From positions 62,001 through 126,000 of IMG/VR virus record IMGVR_UViG_3300042889_001272: 64,000 bases of DNA; one strand, given 5' to 3'. The notes beneath the pieces are model-generated. The model was given only the letters and a program-made list of their open reading frames with translations. It ran no database searches and was not told the origin of the DNA. The translations under genes were made by a program, and so were the position numbers. The stretch comes from a virus. This document shows positions 7,660 to 18,250 of this stretch, piece after piece (positions within the stretch are counted from its first letter, which is position 1; each line of letters opens with the position of its first letter).

Positions 7660-8385
7660 TTACTCTTCACCGTAAATCTTTAATACCTCAGCTACAGCGG
7701 CGTGGCGTTCTACGTCACATCGCTCGAACTCTACTACACCTATCATCTTTGACGATGATTTCTTTAGTCGTGCAGTAAAATCTCTTAATCCGTTTTCTTC
7801 AAAACCGCGATCATGCTGGGCCAAGTCGCCAGTTGCAAAGATTCTACTTGCATCACCAATACGAGTCAAAAGCATTTTCATTTGACTTGGCGTAGCGTTC
7901 TGCATTTCGTCTGCTAGAATGATTGATTTTTTAAATGTTCTTCCCCTCATGTAGGCTAAAGGAGCTACCTCGATTACATTCTCCTCGATCATATTCTCTA
8001 TGTATTTCGGAGCCCAATATTCTTCGAATACGTCGAATATAGGTCGAGTCCACGGAGCCATCTTTTCGATTAATGTGCCAGGCAAAAAGCCGTGTTGTTC
8101 GTCGACACTGACTGCTGGTCTTGTAATAATAATCTTTTCAATTCTGCCAGCTTTTAGTTCGCGAATAGCCATCATACAAGCTAATAGAGTCTTGCCCGTT
8201 CCGGCAGGACCCACTGCAAATACAATACTTTTTCTTTGATCTTCTAAAAGCGCAAGATAGTCTTCTTGTCTAATATTCTTAGGCAAGATTTCTACATGTC
8301 GACTGCGGTCCTTACGGAACTTTTCAATGTGCAGAACAGATGCGTGTTCTTGTGGTTGAACACGTTTTTGTTGTCGTTTCGTCAT
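7660..8385 (-). CDS. phoH: PhoH-like ATPase
   Basis: A 241-residue PhoH-family P-loop ATPase with Walker A GPAGTGKT at 59-66, ITRPAVS, and the Walker B-type ILADEMQN ending near 163, followed by TRIGDASRIFATGD. It is widespread in marine phages; the role is debated (phosphate stress, RNA handling). The ATG at 8385 is chosen because a strong GGAGG precedes it on the minus strand; the frame is open further upstream to 8484 but without such a site. It is the only gene here read leftward, converging on gp44. Confidence 0.92.
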   Translation of the reverse strand: MTKRQQKRVQPQEHASVLHIEKFRKDRSRHVEILPKNIRQEDYLALLEDQRKSIVFAVGPAGTGKTLLACMMAIRELKAGRIEKIIITRPAVSVDEQHGFLPGTLIEKMAPWTRPIFDVFEEYWAPKYIENMIEENVIEVAPLAYMRGRTFKKSIILADEMQNATPSQMKMLLTRIGDASRIFATGDLAQHDRGFEENGLRDFTARLKKSSSKMIGVVEFERCDVERHAAVAEVLKIYGEE

Positions 8386-8490
8386 TCTAATACCTCCAAT
8401 TTGGATTTGATTAGTTAGACTTGGGGTTTGTTTGTCCACAAAAGTATTTAACCAACTTGTCATTTTGAGCAAAGATATATGCACAAAAAC

Positions 8491-8498
8491 GGTAAATA
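8491..8498 (+). promoter_or_regulatory. T4-type late promoter (GGTAAATA)
   Basis: Late-promoter core TAAATA 20 bases before the fibre gene ATG at 8518, with an AGGA ribosome binding site in between. Confidence 0.55.
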
Positions 8499-8517
8499 CT
8501 AGAAACAGGAATATTCT

Positions 8518-9198
8518 ATGTCATTGATTACAAAAAGCACGTATTTAAGAGGCCCAAAGGGCGATATTGGACTACAAGGACCACGCGGTGACCGCGGTCT
8601 ATCCGGTGCCCTAGGTCCACAAGGCCCACAAGGGGAAACATCCGTTCCCGCTAGCACTGACGATATATTAGAAGGCTTTAATAATCTATTTTTTACCAAC
8701 GAAAGAGCTGATGCAAGAGTTACCATTGGTATTAATAATTTAATCAACAGTGCTCCTAATTCATTAGACACATTAAATGAATTAGCCACTGCTTTAAACA
8801 ATGATTCAAATTTTGGCAGCACAGTTGTTACTAGTTTGGCAGGCAAATTGGCTATTGCAGGCGGCACGATGACTGGTGCATTAATATTAAATGCTGATCC
8901 TATTACAGAATTGGGTGCAGCCACAAAGCAATATGTAGATAATTTATCTACATCAGATATAGCAGAATCAACTAATTTATATTTTACAACGGTACGAGCA
9001 CGTAATAGTATTAATGTCACAGGAAGTTTAAGCTATAACAGCGAAACCGGAATTATTAGCTATGTAACTCCACTTACTGTAGCAAGCATTGGTAATCATA
9101 GCACTTCTGATCTAGCAGAAGGTTCGAATCTGTATTTTACAGAGCAACGAGTACTAAACGTTATAGAACAAGCTAATATGGACGGCGGCGAATATTAA
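8518..9198 (+). CDS. Collagen-like fibre/structural protein
   Basis: 226 residues. Residues about 11-42 are collagen-type G-X-Y triplets (RGPKGDIGLQGPRGDRGL). After that come a module NSAPNSLDTLNELATALNN, GGTMTGALILNADP and TKQYVDN, and two copies of a strand-rich motif (DIAESTNLYFTTVRA and DLAEGSNLYFTEQRV). The same modules occur in the 1132-residue fibre at 14843, so this is probably a short companion fibre or adhesin of the virion. It is preceded by a late promoter. Confidence 0.75.
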   Translation: MSLITKSTYLRGPKGDIGLQGPRGDRGLSGALGPQGPQGETSVPASTDDILEGFNNLFFTNERADARVTIGINNLINSAPNSLDTLNELATALNNDSNFGSTVVTSLAGKLAIAGGTMTGALILNADPITELGAATKQYVDNLSTSDIAESTNLYFTTVRARNSINVTGSLSYNSETGIISYVTPLTVASIGNHSTSDLAEGSNLYFTEQRVLNVIEQANMDGGEY

Positions 9199-9206
9199 TC
9201 TATAAG

Positions 9207-9214
9207 CATAAATA
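9207..9214 (+). promoter_or_regulatory. T4-type late promoter (CATAAATA), leaderless
   Basis: CATAAATA followed by five bases (TTACT) and the ATG at 9220. By T4 late-promoter geometry the +1 is the A of the start codon. Confidence 0.75.
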
Positions 9215-9219
9215 TTACT

Positions 9220-9774
9220 ATGATTGATATCGACACAATATACACAACACTAGACGATGTTTACGGCAGCGAAAACATTCTAGACATTCTCGTTGAATTT
9301 GAACGTATCTTTGATCAACTTGACATCTATGTATTCAAGAATTGGATCAAGGGTGAAATCGTTGAAGGTCCGAAGATCGACCGCTACTGGATTACAGTTA
9401 CATTAATGTATCCTTACAAAATGATGCCAGATCCAGCAGGTGCAGAACGTCTAATGGATCGAGGCTGTAAAGTTTGGTATGGACAGGATACGCTACAGCA
9501 CGTTGCTAACATCCGAGGTCCAGAAAGCTACGAAACAGATGAAGAAGGACACTTAGAGCCAAAGTTAATTAAAAGTCCAGTATGGACAGTTAAAGTAACT
9601 ATGCCACGTCACTTTGTCGATGAAATTCAAACAAACAAAGTTGAAGCAGGTAATCAAACCATTGACATGGATGAAGTAACCAGTGCTTATGACGAAAACT
9701 TAAATGATGCCGAAGTAGCAAAAGGTAATGCCGCAGATGAAACCCAAGAACCAGCACCACAACAACCTCAGTGA
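9220..9774 (+). CDS. Conserved phage hypothetical protein (late)
   Basis: 184 residues, acidic, with no membrane segment. It begins MIDIDTIYTTLDDVYGSEN and includes IDRYWITVTLMYPYKMMPDP and the sequence KVWYGQDTLQHVANIRGPE. The last 40 residues are low-complexity acidic/glutamine. It is expressed from a leaderless late promoter and followed by an overlapping gene of similar style, so a structural or assembly role is plausible. The family has no function I can name. Confidence 0.7.
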   Translation: MIDIDTIYTTLDDVYGSENILDILVEFERIFDQLDIYVFKNWIKGEIVEGPKIDRYWITVTLMYPYKMMPDPAGAERLMDRGCKVWYGQDTLQHVANIRGPESYETDEEGHLEPKLIKSPVWTVKVTMPRHFVDEIQTNKVEAGNQTIDMDEVTSAYDENLNDAEVAKGNAADETQEPAPQQPQ

Positions 9775-10312
9775 AAGCCTATTCGAAGACGACCTTAAAT
9801 GGTTAGTCGACGATGGTGTTCTCATTGACATGCACAAAACTAAATTAGGTGCCAACAAAGATTATATCGTATTGGCTATCATTGTCAATGACAGAACTCC
9901 TGCACATGATCTAGCAAGTTTTATTGAAAACTCTGTGTATGATTTTGAAGATGTAGAAGTCAGCAGTGCCACTGATACAAAAGGTCGATATTTGATTTAT
10001 GTTGAATTAAATCGTGATCCTGGTGCATTTAAAACTATTAACGGTATTTTAAATGACAGTAAAAAATTAACAGGCATTGAAGAATGGAAATTCAAAGGCA
10101 TGGGAATGTCTAACATGGTTCCCTTTGACGAAGAAACATTTAATTCTTCTATTATAGTTGACCCCATTGAATATGATCGACTTCATCCCGAAGTTGAAGA
10201 AACTACAAAAGAAGAACCAAGCACAGAAGCCGAACCCAGCGAAGAAGAAATGCAACAAGAAGCAGTAAGAGAATCTATCAAAAATAGATTAAAATTTTTA
10301 ATGAGTTATTAA
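9728..10312 (+). CDS. Hypothetical protein, acidic C-terminus
   Basis: 194 residues. The core (about 20-150) looks like an alpha/beta domain (DYIVLAIIVNDRTPAHDLASF, GRYLIYVELNRDPGAFKTINGIL), followed by a strongly acidic stretch (VEETTKEEPSTEAEPSEEEM) and a basic helix. It overlaps the previous gene by 47 bases; the ATG at 9728 sits two bases after AAAGG, while an ATG at 9737 has better spacing. The function is unknown. Confidence 0.65.
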   Translation: MPQMKPKNQHHNNLSESLFEDDLKWLVDDGVLIDMHKTKLGANKDYIVLAIIVNDRTPAHDLASFIENSVYDFEDVEVSSATDTKGRYLIYVELNRDPGAFKTINGILNDSKKLTGIEEWKFKGMGMSNMVPFDEETFNSSIIVDPIEYDRLHPEVEETTKEEPSTEAEPSEEEMQQEAVRESIKNRLKFLMSY

Positions 10313-10315
10313 TTA

Positions 10316-10540
10316 ATGAGCAAAGAAGAAACAATTAAACTTGAAGGACAAGTTATAGAATGTTTGCCAAACGCAACATTTAGAGTTAAGTTAAACAGCA
10401 CACAGACAGTTATCACAGCAGTGATCAGTGGCAAGATTAGAAAACATAATATCAATATTTTAAATCTTGATAGAGTGGAAGTAGAAATGAGCCCTTACGA
10501 TTTAACTAAAGGCAGAATTACCTTTAGATTCAAAGGATAA
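10316..10540 (+). CDS. infA: Translation initiation factor IF-1
   Basis: 74 residues matching IF-1 along the whole length: [62 protein letters not shown]. It is the single OB-fold protein that occupies the ribosomal A site during initiation. Bacterial IF-1 is 72 residues, so the gene is complete. It is closely followed by the spanin gene. In a phage it could bias initiation, perhaps toward leaderless or weak-site mRNAs, but that is inference. Confidence 0.93.
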   Translation: MSKEETIKLEGQVIECLPNATFRVKLNSTQTVITAVISGKIRKHNINILNLDRVEVEMSPYDLTKGRITFRFKG

Positions 10541-10544
10541 ATTT

Positions 10545-11003
10545 ATGTGGATATTTGAATGGTTGCCAGATGCAGTAATTCATACTATATTTCTAGTAGG
10601 AGCAGTTGGCGTATTTGCTGGCTTTATTTTAACATTCATTCCGTTTGTTAAGCAATACAAAATAGCAATACAAATTGCCAGTATCTTTATATTTGCCTTG
10701 GGTGTTTACTTGGAAGGCGGATTAGCAGACAACAAAGAATGGACTGCAAAAGTCAAAGAATTAGAATTAAAAATTGCAGTTGCTGAAGAGAAAAGCAAAA
10801 CTGCCAATGTCATTGTCGAAGAAAAGATTGTTACGAAAACTCAAATCGTCAAACAAAAGGGCAAGGACATTATTCAATATATTGACAGAGAAGTTGTTAA
10901 GAACAACGAAATCATTAAGTATGTTGAGAATTGCCCAGTTCCAAAATCAATTATTGACGCTCACAATCAAGCCGCTACAATGAATCAAGGAGATAAAAAA
11001 TGA
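10545..11003 (+). CDS. Rz: Inner-membrane spanin (Rz-like)
   Basis: 152 residues with two hydrophobic segments (about 12-34 and 42-58) and then a long charged coiled coil (EWTAKVKELELKIAVAEEK through VVKNNEIIKYVENC), ending in a hydrophilic tail. This is the layout of i-spanins, which link inner and outer membranes in Gram-negative lysis. The next gene, overlapping by four bases, is a lipoprotein of o-spanin type, which supports the call. The presence of two rather than one membrane segment is a small departure. Confidence 0.7.
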   Translation: MWIFEWLPDAVIHTIFLVGAVGVFAGFILTFIPFVKQYKIAIQIASIFIFALGVYLEGGLADNKEWTAKVKELELKIAVAEEKSKTANVIVEEKIVTKTQIVKQKGKDIIQYIDREVVKNNEIIKYVENCPVPKSIIDAHNQAATMNQGDKK

Positions 11004-11269
11004 AATACCTAATATTAAGTTTAGCTATTTTATTATCTGCTTGTTCAACGGTGGTTCCAGTCAAGCAAAAGTTTCCAGAAGCACCGGCGAAACTAATGAC
11101 CAAATGCCCGAATCTAAAAACAGTCGAAGGCGATAAAGTGTCAATCACCGACATGCTCAAAGTAGTAGTCGAAAACTATTCTACATATTACCAATGTGCA
11201 GTTGTCACAGACGGTTGGCAGGAATGGTATCAAATACAAAAGATTATTTCCGATCAAGCTGCCAAATAA
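11000..11269 (+). CDS. Rz1: Outer-membrane spanin lipoprotein (Rz1-like)
   Basis: 89 residues with a lipoprotein signal peptide ending in the lipobox LLSAC (Cys15), then a proline-containing linker (VVPVKQKFPEAPAKL) and a compact domain with two further cysteines (KCPNL, YYQCAVV). It overlaps the Rz-like gene. Together they would fuse the two membranes at lysis, which implies a Gram-negative host. Confidence 0.75.
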   Translation: MKYLILSLAILLSACSTVVPVKQKFPEAPAKLMTKCPNLKTVEGDKVSITDMLKVVVENYSTYYQCAVVTDGWQEWYQIQKIISDQAAK

Positions 11270-11308
11270 TATAATAGCACTGAATTAACGTTTCGATATA
11301 TTAAATAG

Positions 11309-11337
11309 TTGACAATAAACTAACTATTTGTTATACT
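11309..11337 (+). promoter_or_regulatory. Sigma70-like promoter of clpA
   Basis: TTGACA at 11309-11314, 17-base spacer, TATACT at 11332-11337. Leader of about 33 bases with AAGGA before the ATG at 11377. Confidence 0.8.
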
Positions 11338-11376
11338 AGTCGTAACACTACGTTTCTGTGCTATTTAAGGATTATT

Positions 11377-13578
11377 ATGGAAGACAATCAACATCACTCA
11401 ATCAATGAGATTTTAGAACAAGCATTTAAACTTGCTCTACATCGCGAACACGAATATGTTACACTGGAACATTTAACTATTGTACTTCTGGAAAATGAAG
11501 AAATTCGAGAATACTGTAAATTGATGACAGCTATTCCAGATGCAATTATAGACGATTTAACAGTGTTTTTAACCGGGCAAGATTATCTAGTAGTTGCCGG
11601 TTTAACTCGTCCACGTAAAACACAAACATTAGAGCGAGCATTTAATCGTGCATTTACACAAGCCATCTTTAATGGTCGTGCAGGTATTGCTCCACAAGAC
11701 ATGTTACTGAGTATTCTCAGTGAACGTAATAGTCATGCCTGCTATTACCTAGCACAGCATAATGTTAGTAAAGAAACATTCTTAGAAGTACTAGGGAAAA
11801 ATGCAAAGCAAGAAACTAAAGTTAAAAATAGTGCTGAAAAGATTTTAAATGAGTTTTGTATTAATTTAAACGAGGAAGCAAAAAATCTAAAAATCGATCC
11901 ATTAATTGGACGTAATCGAGAAGTTGAAAAACTTACACAGATTCTTGCTCGACGTAAAAAAAGAAATGCTATTCTGGTAGGCGAACCTGGTGTGGGTAAG
12001 ACCGCTATTGTAGAAGGTCTTGCTCGCAAGATTCATGAGAAAACTGTGCCGCACACACTCAAGGATTGTATAATTTATAGCTTAGACATGGGCGCATTAA
12101 TGGCAGGCACAAAATATCGAGGTGACTTCGAGGAACGTGTTAAACAAGTTATTGATGCATTAGAATCCCGCACAGATGTAATCTTATTCATTGATGAAAT
12201 TCACACAATGGTAGGCGCTGGTGCCGCTGGAAATAGCAACACGGACATGGCTAACTTGCTTAAACCTGCGCTGACCCGGGGCAAAGTACAGATAGTTGGC
12301 GCCACTACCTACGAAGAATATCGTGAAACAATTGAGCCAGAACGTGCTCTTGCTCGCCGTTTTACCAAACTTGATGTGGAAGAAATGTCACCCGAAGATT
12401 GCAAGAACATGCTTCACTGCATCATGCCCGAATATGAAAAATATCACGACATTGATGTCGACAGTGATGCCATTGACGCAGTAGTTGATTTAACTGTTGA
12501 ACACATGCACGACAAGTATCTGCCTGACAAAGCCATTGATATTTTAGACAGTGCCATGGCTAAAATAAAAGTCGACAGTAGAGAAACTTTAGTAACATTA
12601 TTTCATGTTAAACAAGAAATCAGTGCTCAAGCTAAAGTTCCTATGGAACAACTTAATACTCAAATTGAACCAATGAACTTGGACTATGAATCACAGATCA
12701 AACGGTTTGTTTTTGGACAAGATCAAGCTGTGGAAAAATTATTAGACAGTGTATATATTGCCAAAGCGGGGTTAAAGGATTTAACTAAACCGATGGGTAG
12801 TTATTTGTTTGTGGGACCAACCGGTGTTGGTAAAACAGAACTTGCAAATCAACTTGCATCCAGCTTGGGTATGCATCTTCTTCGCTATGACATGAGCGAG
12901 TACATGGAAAGTCATAAAGTTGCTAGTTTAATTGGTGCGCCGCCGGGCTATGTTGGCTATGGCGAAGGCGGCACAGGTGCAGGTAAACTCATCAATGATT
13001 TAGAAGAACATCCCAGTTCGGTGCTGTTATTAGACGAAGTTGAAAAGGCTCATCCAGATGTTCTTAATATTTTGTTAGGCGTCATGGATAATGGCATGCT
13101 TACCAGTAGTGGTGGCAAGACTGTGAGTTGCCGTAATTTGATTCTTATCATGACCAGTAACTTGGGTGCCCGTGATGGAGAACGAAATAAAATTGGTTTC
13201 AATAACAGCATCAATGGCACAGCCAGCCTTGAAGCAGTTAATAAACACTTTACTCCGGAGTTCCGCAATCGTTTAGATGCTATTATAGAATTTAACAGAC
13301 TTACAACTGAACAAATTACACCAATTGCCATCAAGTTTGTCAATGAGCTCAACGATCTATTGGCTGCTAAAAATATTACTCTTACATTGAATAATTCAGC
13401 GTTAGATCGTTTAGTAGCAGAAGGCTTTGACGAAAAAATGGGGGCCCGTCCAATGAAGCGTTTAATTGCGGATAAAATTAAAAAGCCTTTAAGTAAGCGT
13501 ATTGTCTTTGAAAATCTCAGCAACTGTAGCTTGGTAGTTTCGCACAACGGTGTTGATTATGAACTTAATAATACCTAA
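11377..13578 (+). CDS. clpA: ClpA-type AAA+ unfoldase
   Basis: 733 residues: an N-terminal Clp domain (1 to about 150), NBD1 with Walker A GEPGVGKT (202-209) and Walker B LFIDEIH (270-276), NBD2 with Walker A GPTGVGKT (480-487) and Walker B LLLDEVEKAH (about 549-558). There is no ClpB-type middle coiled coil. The IGF tripeptide at 606-608 lies where ClpA/ClpC/ClpX dock on ClpP, so it could direct host ClpP to chosen proteins. It is full length compared with E. coli ClpA (758). It has its own promoter; no clpP or clpS is visible nearby. Confidence 0.93.
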   Translation: MEDNQHHSINEILEQAFKLALHREHEYVTLEHLTIVLLENEEIREYCKLMTAIPDAIIDDLTVFLTGQDYLVVAGLTRPRKTQTLERAFNRAFTQAIFNGRAGIAPQDMLLSILSERNSHACYYLAQHNVSKETFLEVLGKNAKQETKVKNSAEKILNEFCINLNEEAKNLKIDPLIGRNREVEKLTQILARRKKRNAILVGEPGVGKTAIVEGLARKIHEKTVPHTLKDCIIYSLDMGALMAGTKYRGDFEERVKQVIDALESRTDVILFIDEIHTMVGAGAAGNSNTDMANLLKPALTRGKVQIVGATTYEEYRETIEPERALARRFTKLDVEEMSPEDCKNMLHCIMPEYEKYHDIDVDSDAIDAVVDLTVEHMHDKYLPDKAIDILDSAMAKIKVDSRETLVTLFHVKQEISAQAKVPMEQLNTQIEPMNLDYESQIKRFVFGQDQAVEKLLDSVYIAKAGLKDLTKPMGSYLFVGPTGVGKTELANQLASSLGMHLLRYDMSEYMESHKVASLIGAPPGYVGYGEGGTGAGKLINDLEEHPSSVLLLDEVEKAHPDVLNILLGVMDNGMLTSSGGKTVSCRNLILIMTSNLGARDGERNKIGFNNSINGTASLEAVNKHFTPEFRNRLDAIIEFNRLTTEQITPIAIKFVNELNDLLAAKNITLTLNNSALDRLVAEGFDEKMGARPMKRLIADKIKKPLSKRIVFENLSNCSLVVSHNGVDYELNNT

Positions 13579-14224
13579 ATTTGTCAAGCAATTTTCCATT
13601 GAAAGAAAATACTATAAAAAGTACTTCTATAAAATAGTTCTCAAAGTTGACGAAAGTAAACCCGGAGTTCCTAGGATAAGTCGTCCTTACGGATTTACTG
13701 CATTGTATGGCGCACGTCTGGATCTTTTAAAAGAAATCACTGCCTTGCCAATTCAAGATGCTGATTGTAAAATTCGCAGTGAAAATAAGTGGGTCAGCGT
13801 GTTTACCAATGACACTGAATTCATTGAATTATTATTTAGAGACTTGGGACATCGTATCGCTGAATACCACAGACCTGTCAGCGACGAACACAAAGATGTC
13901 ATAGATCAAAATCGACGGATTCGAGTTAGAAAACGGCTATTCGAAAATGACTTCAAATATAAAGTTTATTTTACTCAAGACTGGAAGTACAGAACAGATC
14001 AGTATGTTGATGTTAAAAATTGGTTGTATGGATTGGATAATACCAATGGTGTTCGCTGGGAAGTCAACAAAACACTAAGACAATATTTTGATAGTATTCC
14101 GGGATATAAGGGTTATACGGCAGCGGTTTATTTAAATGAACCAGAAGACTTGATGATATGTCAAATGCGCTTTCACAGCGAGATTCAATACATCGAGGAA
14201 GCCGTGCTTATTGACAGTTTGTAA
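13559..14224 (+). CDS. Hypothetical protein
   Basis: 221 residues from the ATG at 13559, rich in Lys, Arg and aromatic residues (FSIERKYYKKYFYKIVLKVDE; FTQDWKYRTDQYVDVKNWLYG). It overlaps the end of clpA by 20 bases and is followed by a strong terminator, so the two form one transcription unit. An upstream in-frame GTG at 13550 is a less likely start. I do not recognise the fold; the basic character would suit nucleic-acid contact. Confidence 0.65.
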   Translation: MNLIIPKFVKQFSIERKYYKKYFYKIVLKVDESKPGVPRISRPYGFTALYGARLDLLKEITALPIQDADCKIRSENKWVSVFTNDTEFIELLFRDLGHRIAEYHRPVSDEHKDVIDQNRRIRVRKRLFENDFKYKVYFTQDWKYRTDQYVDVKNWLYGLDNTNGVRWEVNKTLRQYFDSIPGYKGYTAAVYLNEPEDLMICQMRFHSEIQYIEEAVLIDSL

Positions 14225-14245
14225 GCTGATTTTCGTAGAAATACC

Positions 14246-14274
14246 AAAAGGTGTAATTTCGGTTACACCTTTTC
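14246..14274 (+). terminator. Rho-independent terminator after clpA unit
   Basis: Perfect 11-base stem AAAAGGTGTAA/TTACACCTTTT with loop TTTCGG, followed by CTTTTGA. Separates the clpA unit from the late fibre unit. Confidence 0.85.
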
Positions 14275-14279
14275 TTTTG

Positions 14280-14287
14280 ACTAAATA
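14280..14287 (+). promoter_or_regulatory. T4-type late promoter (ACTAAATA)
   Basis: Late core just after the terminator, 17 bases before the ATG at 14305, with GGAG as ribosome binding site. Confidence 0.65.
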
Positions 14288-14304
14288 CTGTAACGGAGAA
14301 TAAA

Positions 14305-14478
14305 ATGGCAAAGATCCAAGAAGAACTAATTGTTATTAAACTTAGCAAACTACACAAGGATAGTCAAACACAAACTTCTAACCTAGCCGGCGACGATGTT
14401 GTTATCGGATTAGAAGCGGTTGTACAGGAATTGGTGGGCGCTGATGTAATTGTAGAGGTCATACAAGACAATGAATAA
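14305..14478 (+). CDS. Small hypothetical protein (57 aa) heading the fibre operon
   Basis: ATG with a GGAG site eight bases upstream and a late promoter before it. The product MAKIQEELIVIKLSKLHKDS... is 57 residues and ends VIVEVIQDNE; the stop overlaps the next ATG by eight bases. It looks like a small alpha/beta protein. The start, coupling and codon pattern support a real gene; function unknown, probably virion-related from its place. Confidence 0.65.
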   Translation: MAKIQEELIVIKLSKLHKDSQTQTSNLAGDDVVIGLEAVVQELVGADVIVEVIQDNE

Positions 14479-14839
14479 TACCACTGTAGCAACATTAATG
14501 TTGGGCGATGACGAAGTCGATCAACTCAGCGATCCACTGCGCGGCGACGGTTATTATGGCTATAGAGATGGCAGTCAAACAATAGCAGTTACTTTTAATA
14601 ATTTTATAGGTAGAATTCAAATCGAAGCAACATTAGAGATTAATCCAACTGAACAAGATTGGTTCCCAGTTTGGATGAATCGTGCGACTCCGTACAAACA
14701 ATATGCAGCCGCTACCAACGGAACCGAAAGCTTCAGTGTTCGCGGTAATTTTGTTTTGATACGATTTAGAAAAATGCGTAGTTATTTGAGCGGCACATCA
14801 TCAGTAGGTGATATTACTAAAGTAATGTTGAGTATTTAA
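14471..14839 (+). CDS. Hypothetical structural protein preceding the long fibre
   Basis: 122 residues, mainly predicted beta (TIAVTFNNFIGRIQIEATLEI, FSVRGNFVLIRFRKMRSYL). It starts with MNNTTVATLMLGDDE and includes WFPVWMNRATPYKQ. Placed in a late operon between a small gene and the 1132-residue fibre, four bases from the latter, it is probably a baseplate or fibre-associated protein. No family recognised. Confidence 0.65.
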   Translation: MNNTTVATLMLGDDEVDQLSDPLRGDGYYGYRDGSQTIAVTFNNFIGRIQIEATLEINPTEQDWFPVWMNRATPYKQYAAATNGTESFSVRGNFVLIRFRKMRSYLSGTSSVGDITKVMLSI

Positions 14840-14842
14840 AAT

Positions 14843-18241
<3,399 letters not shown>

Positions 18242-18250
18242 GGGTAAAAA

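Noticed and set aside
12296-12484. Open frames overlapping clpA in other frames, including minus-strand ones
   Set aside because: They lie in conserved AAA+ coding sequence and have no own start signals.
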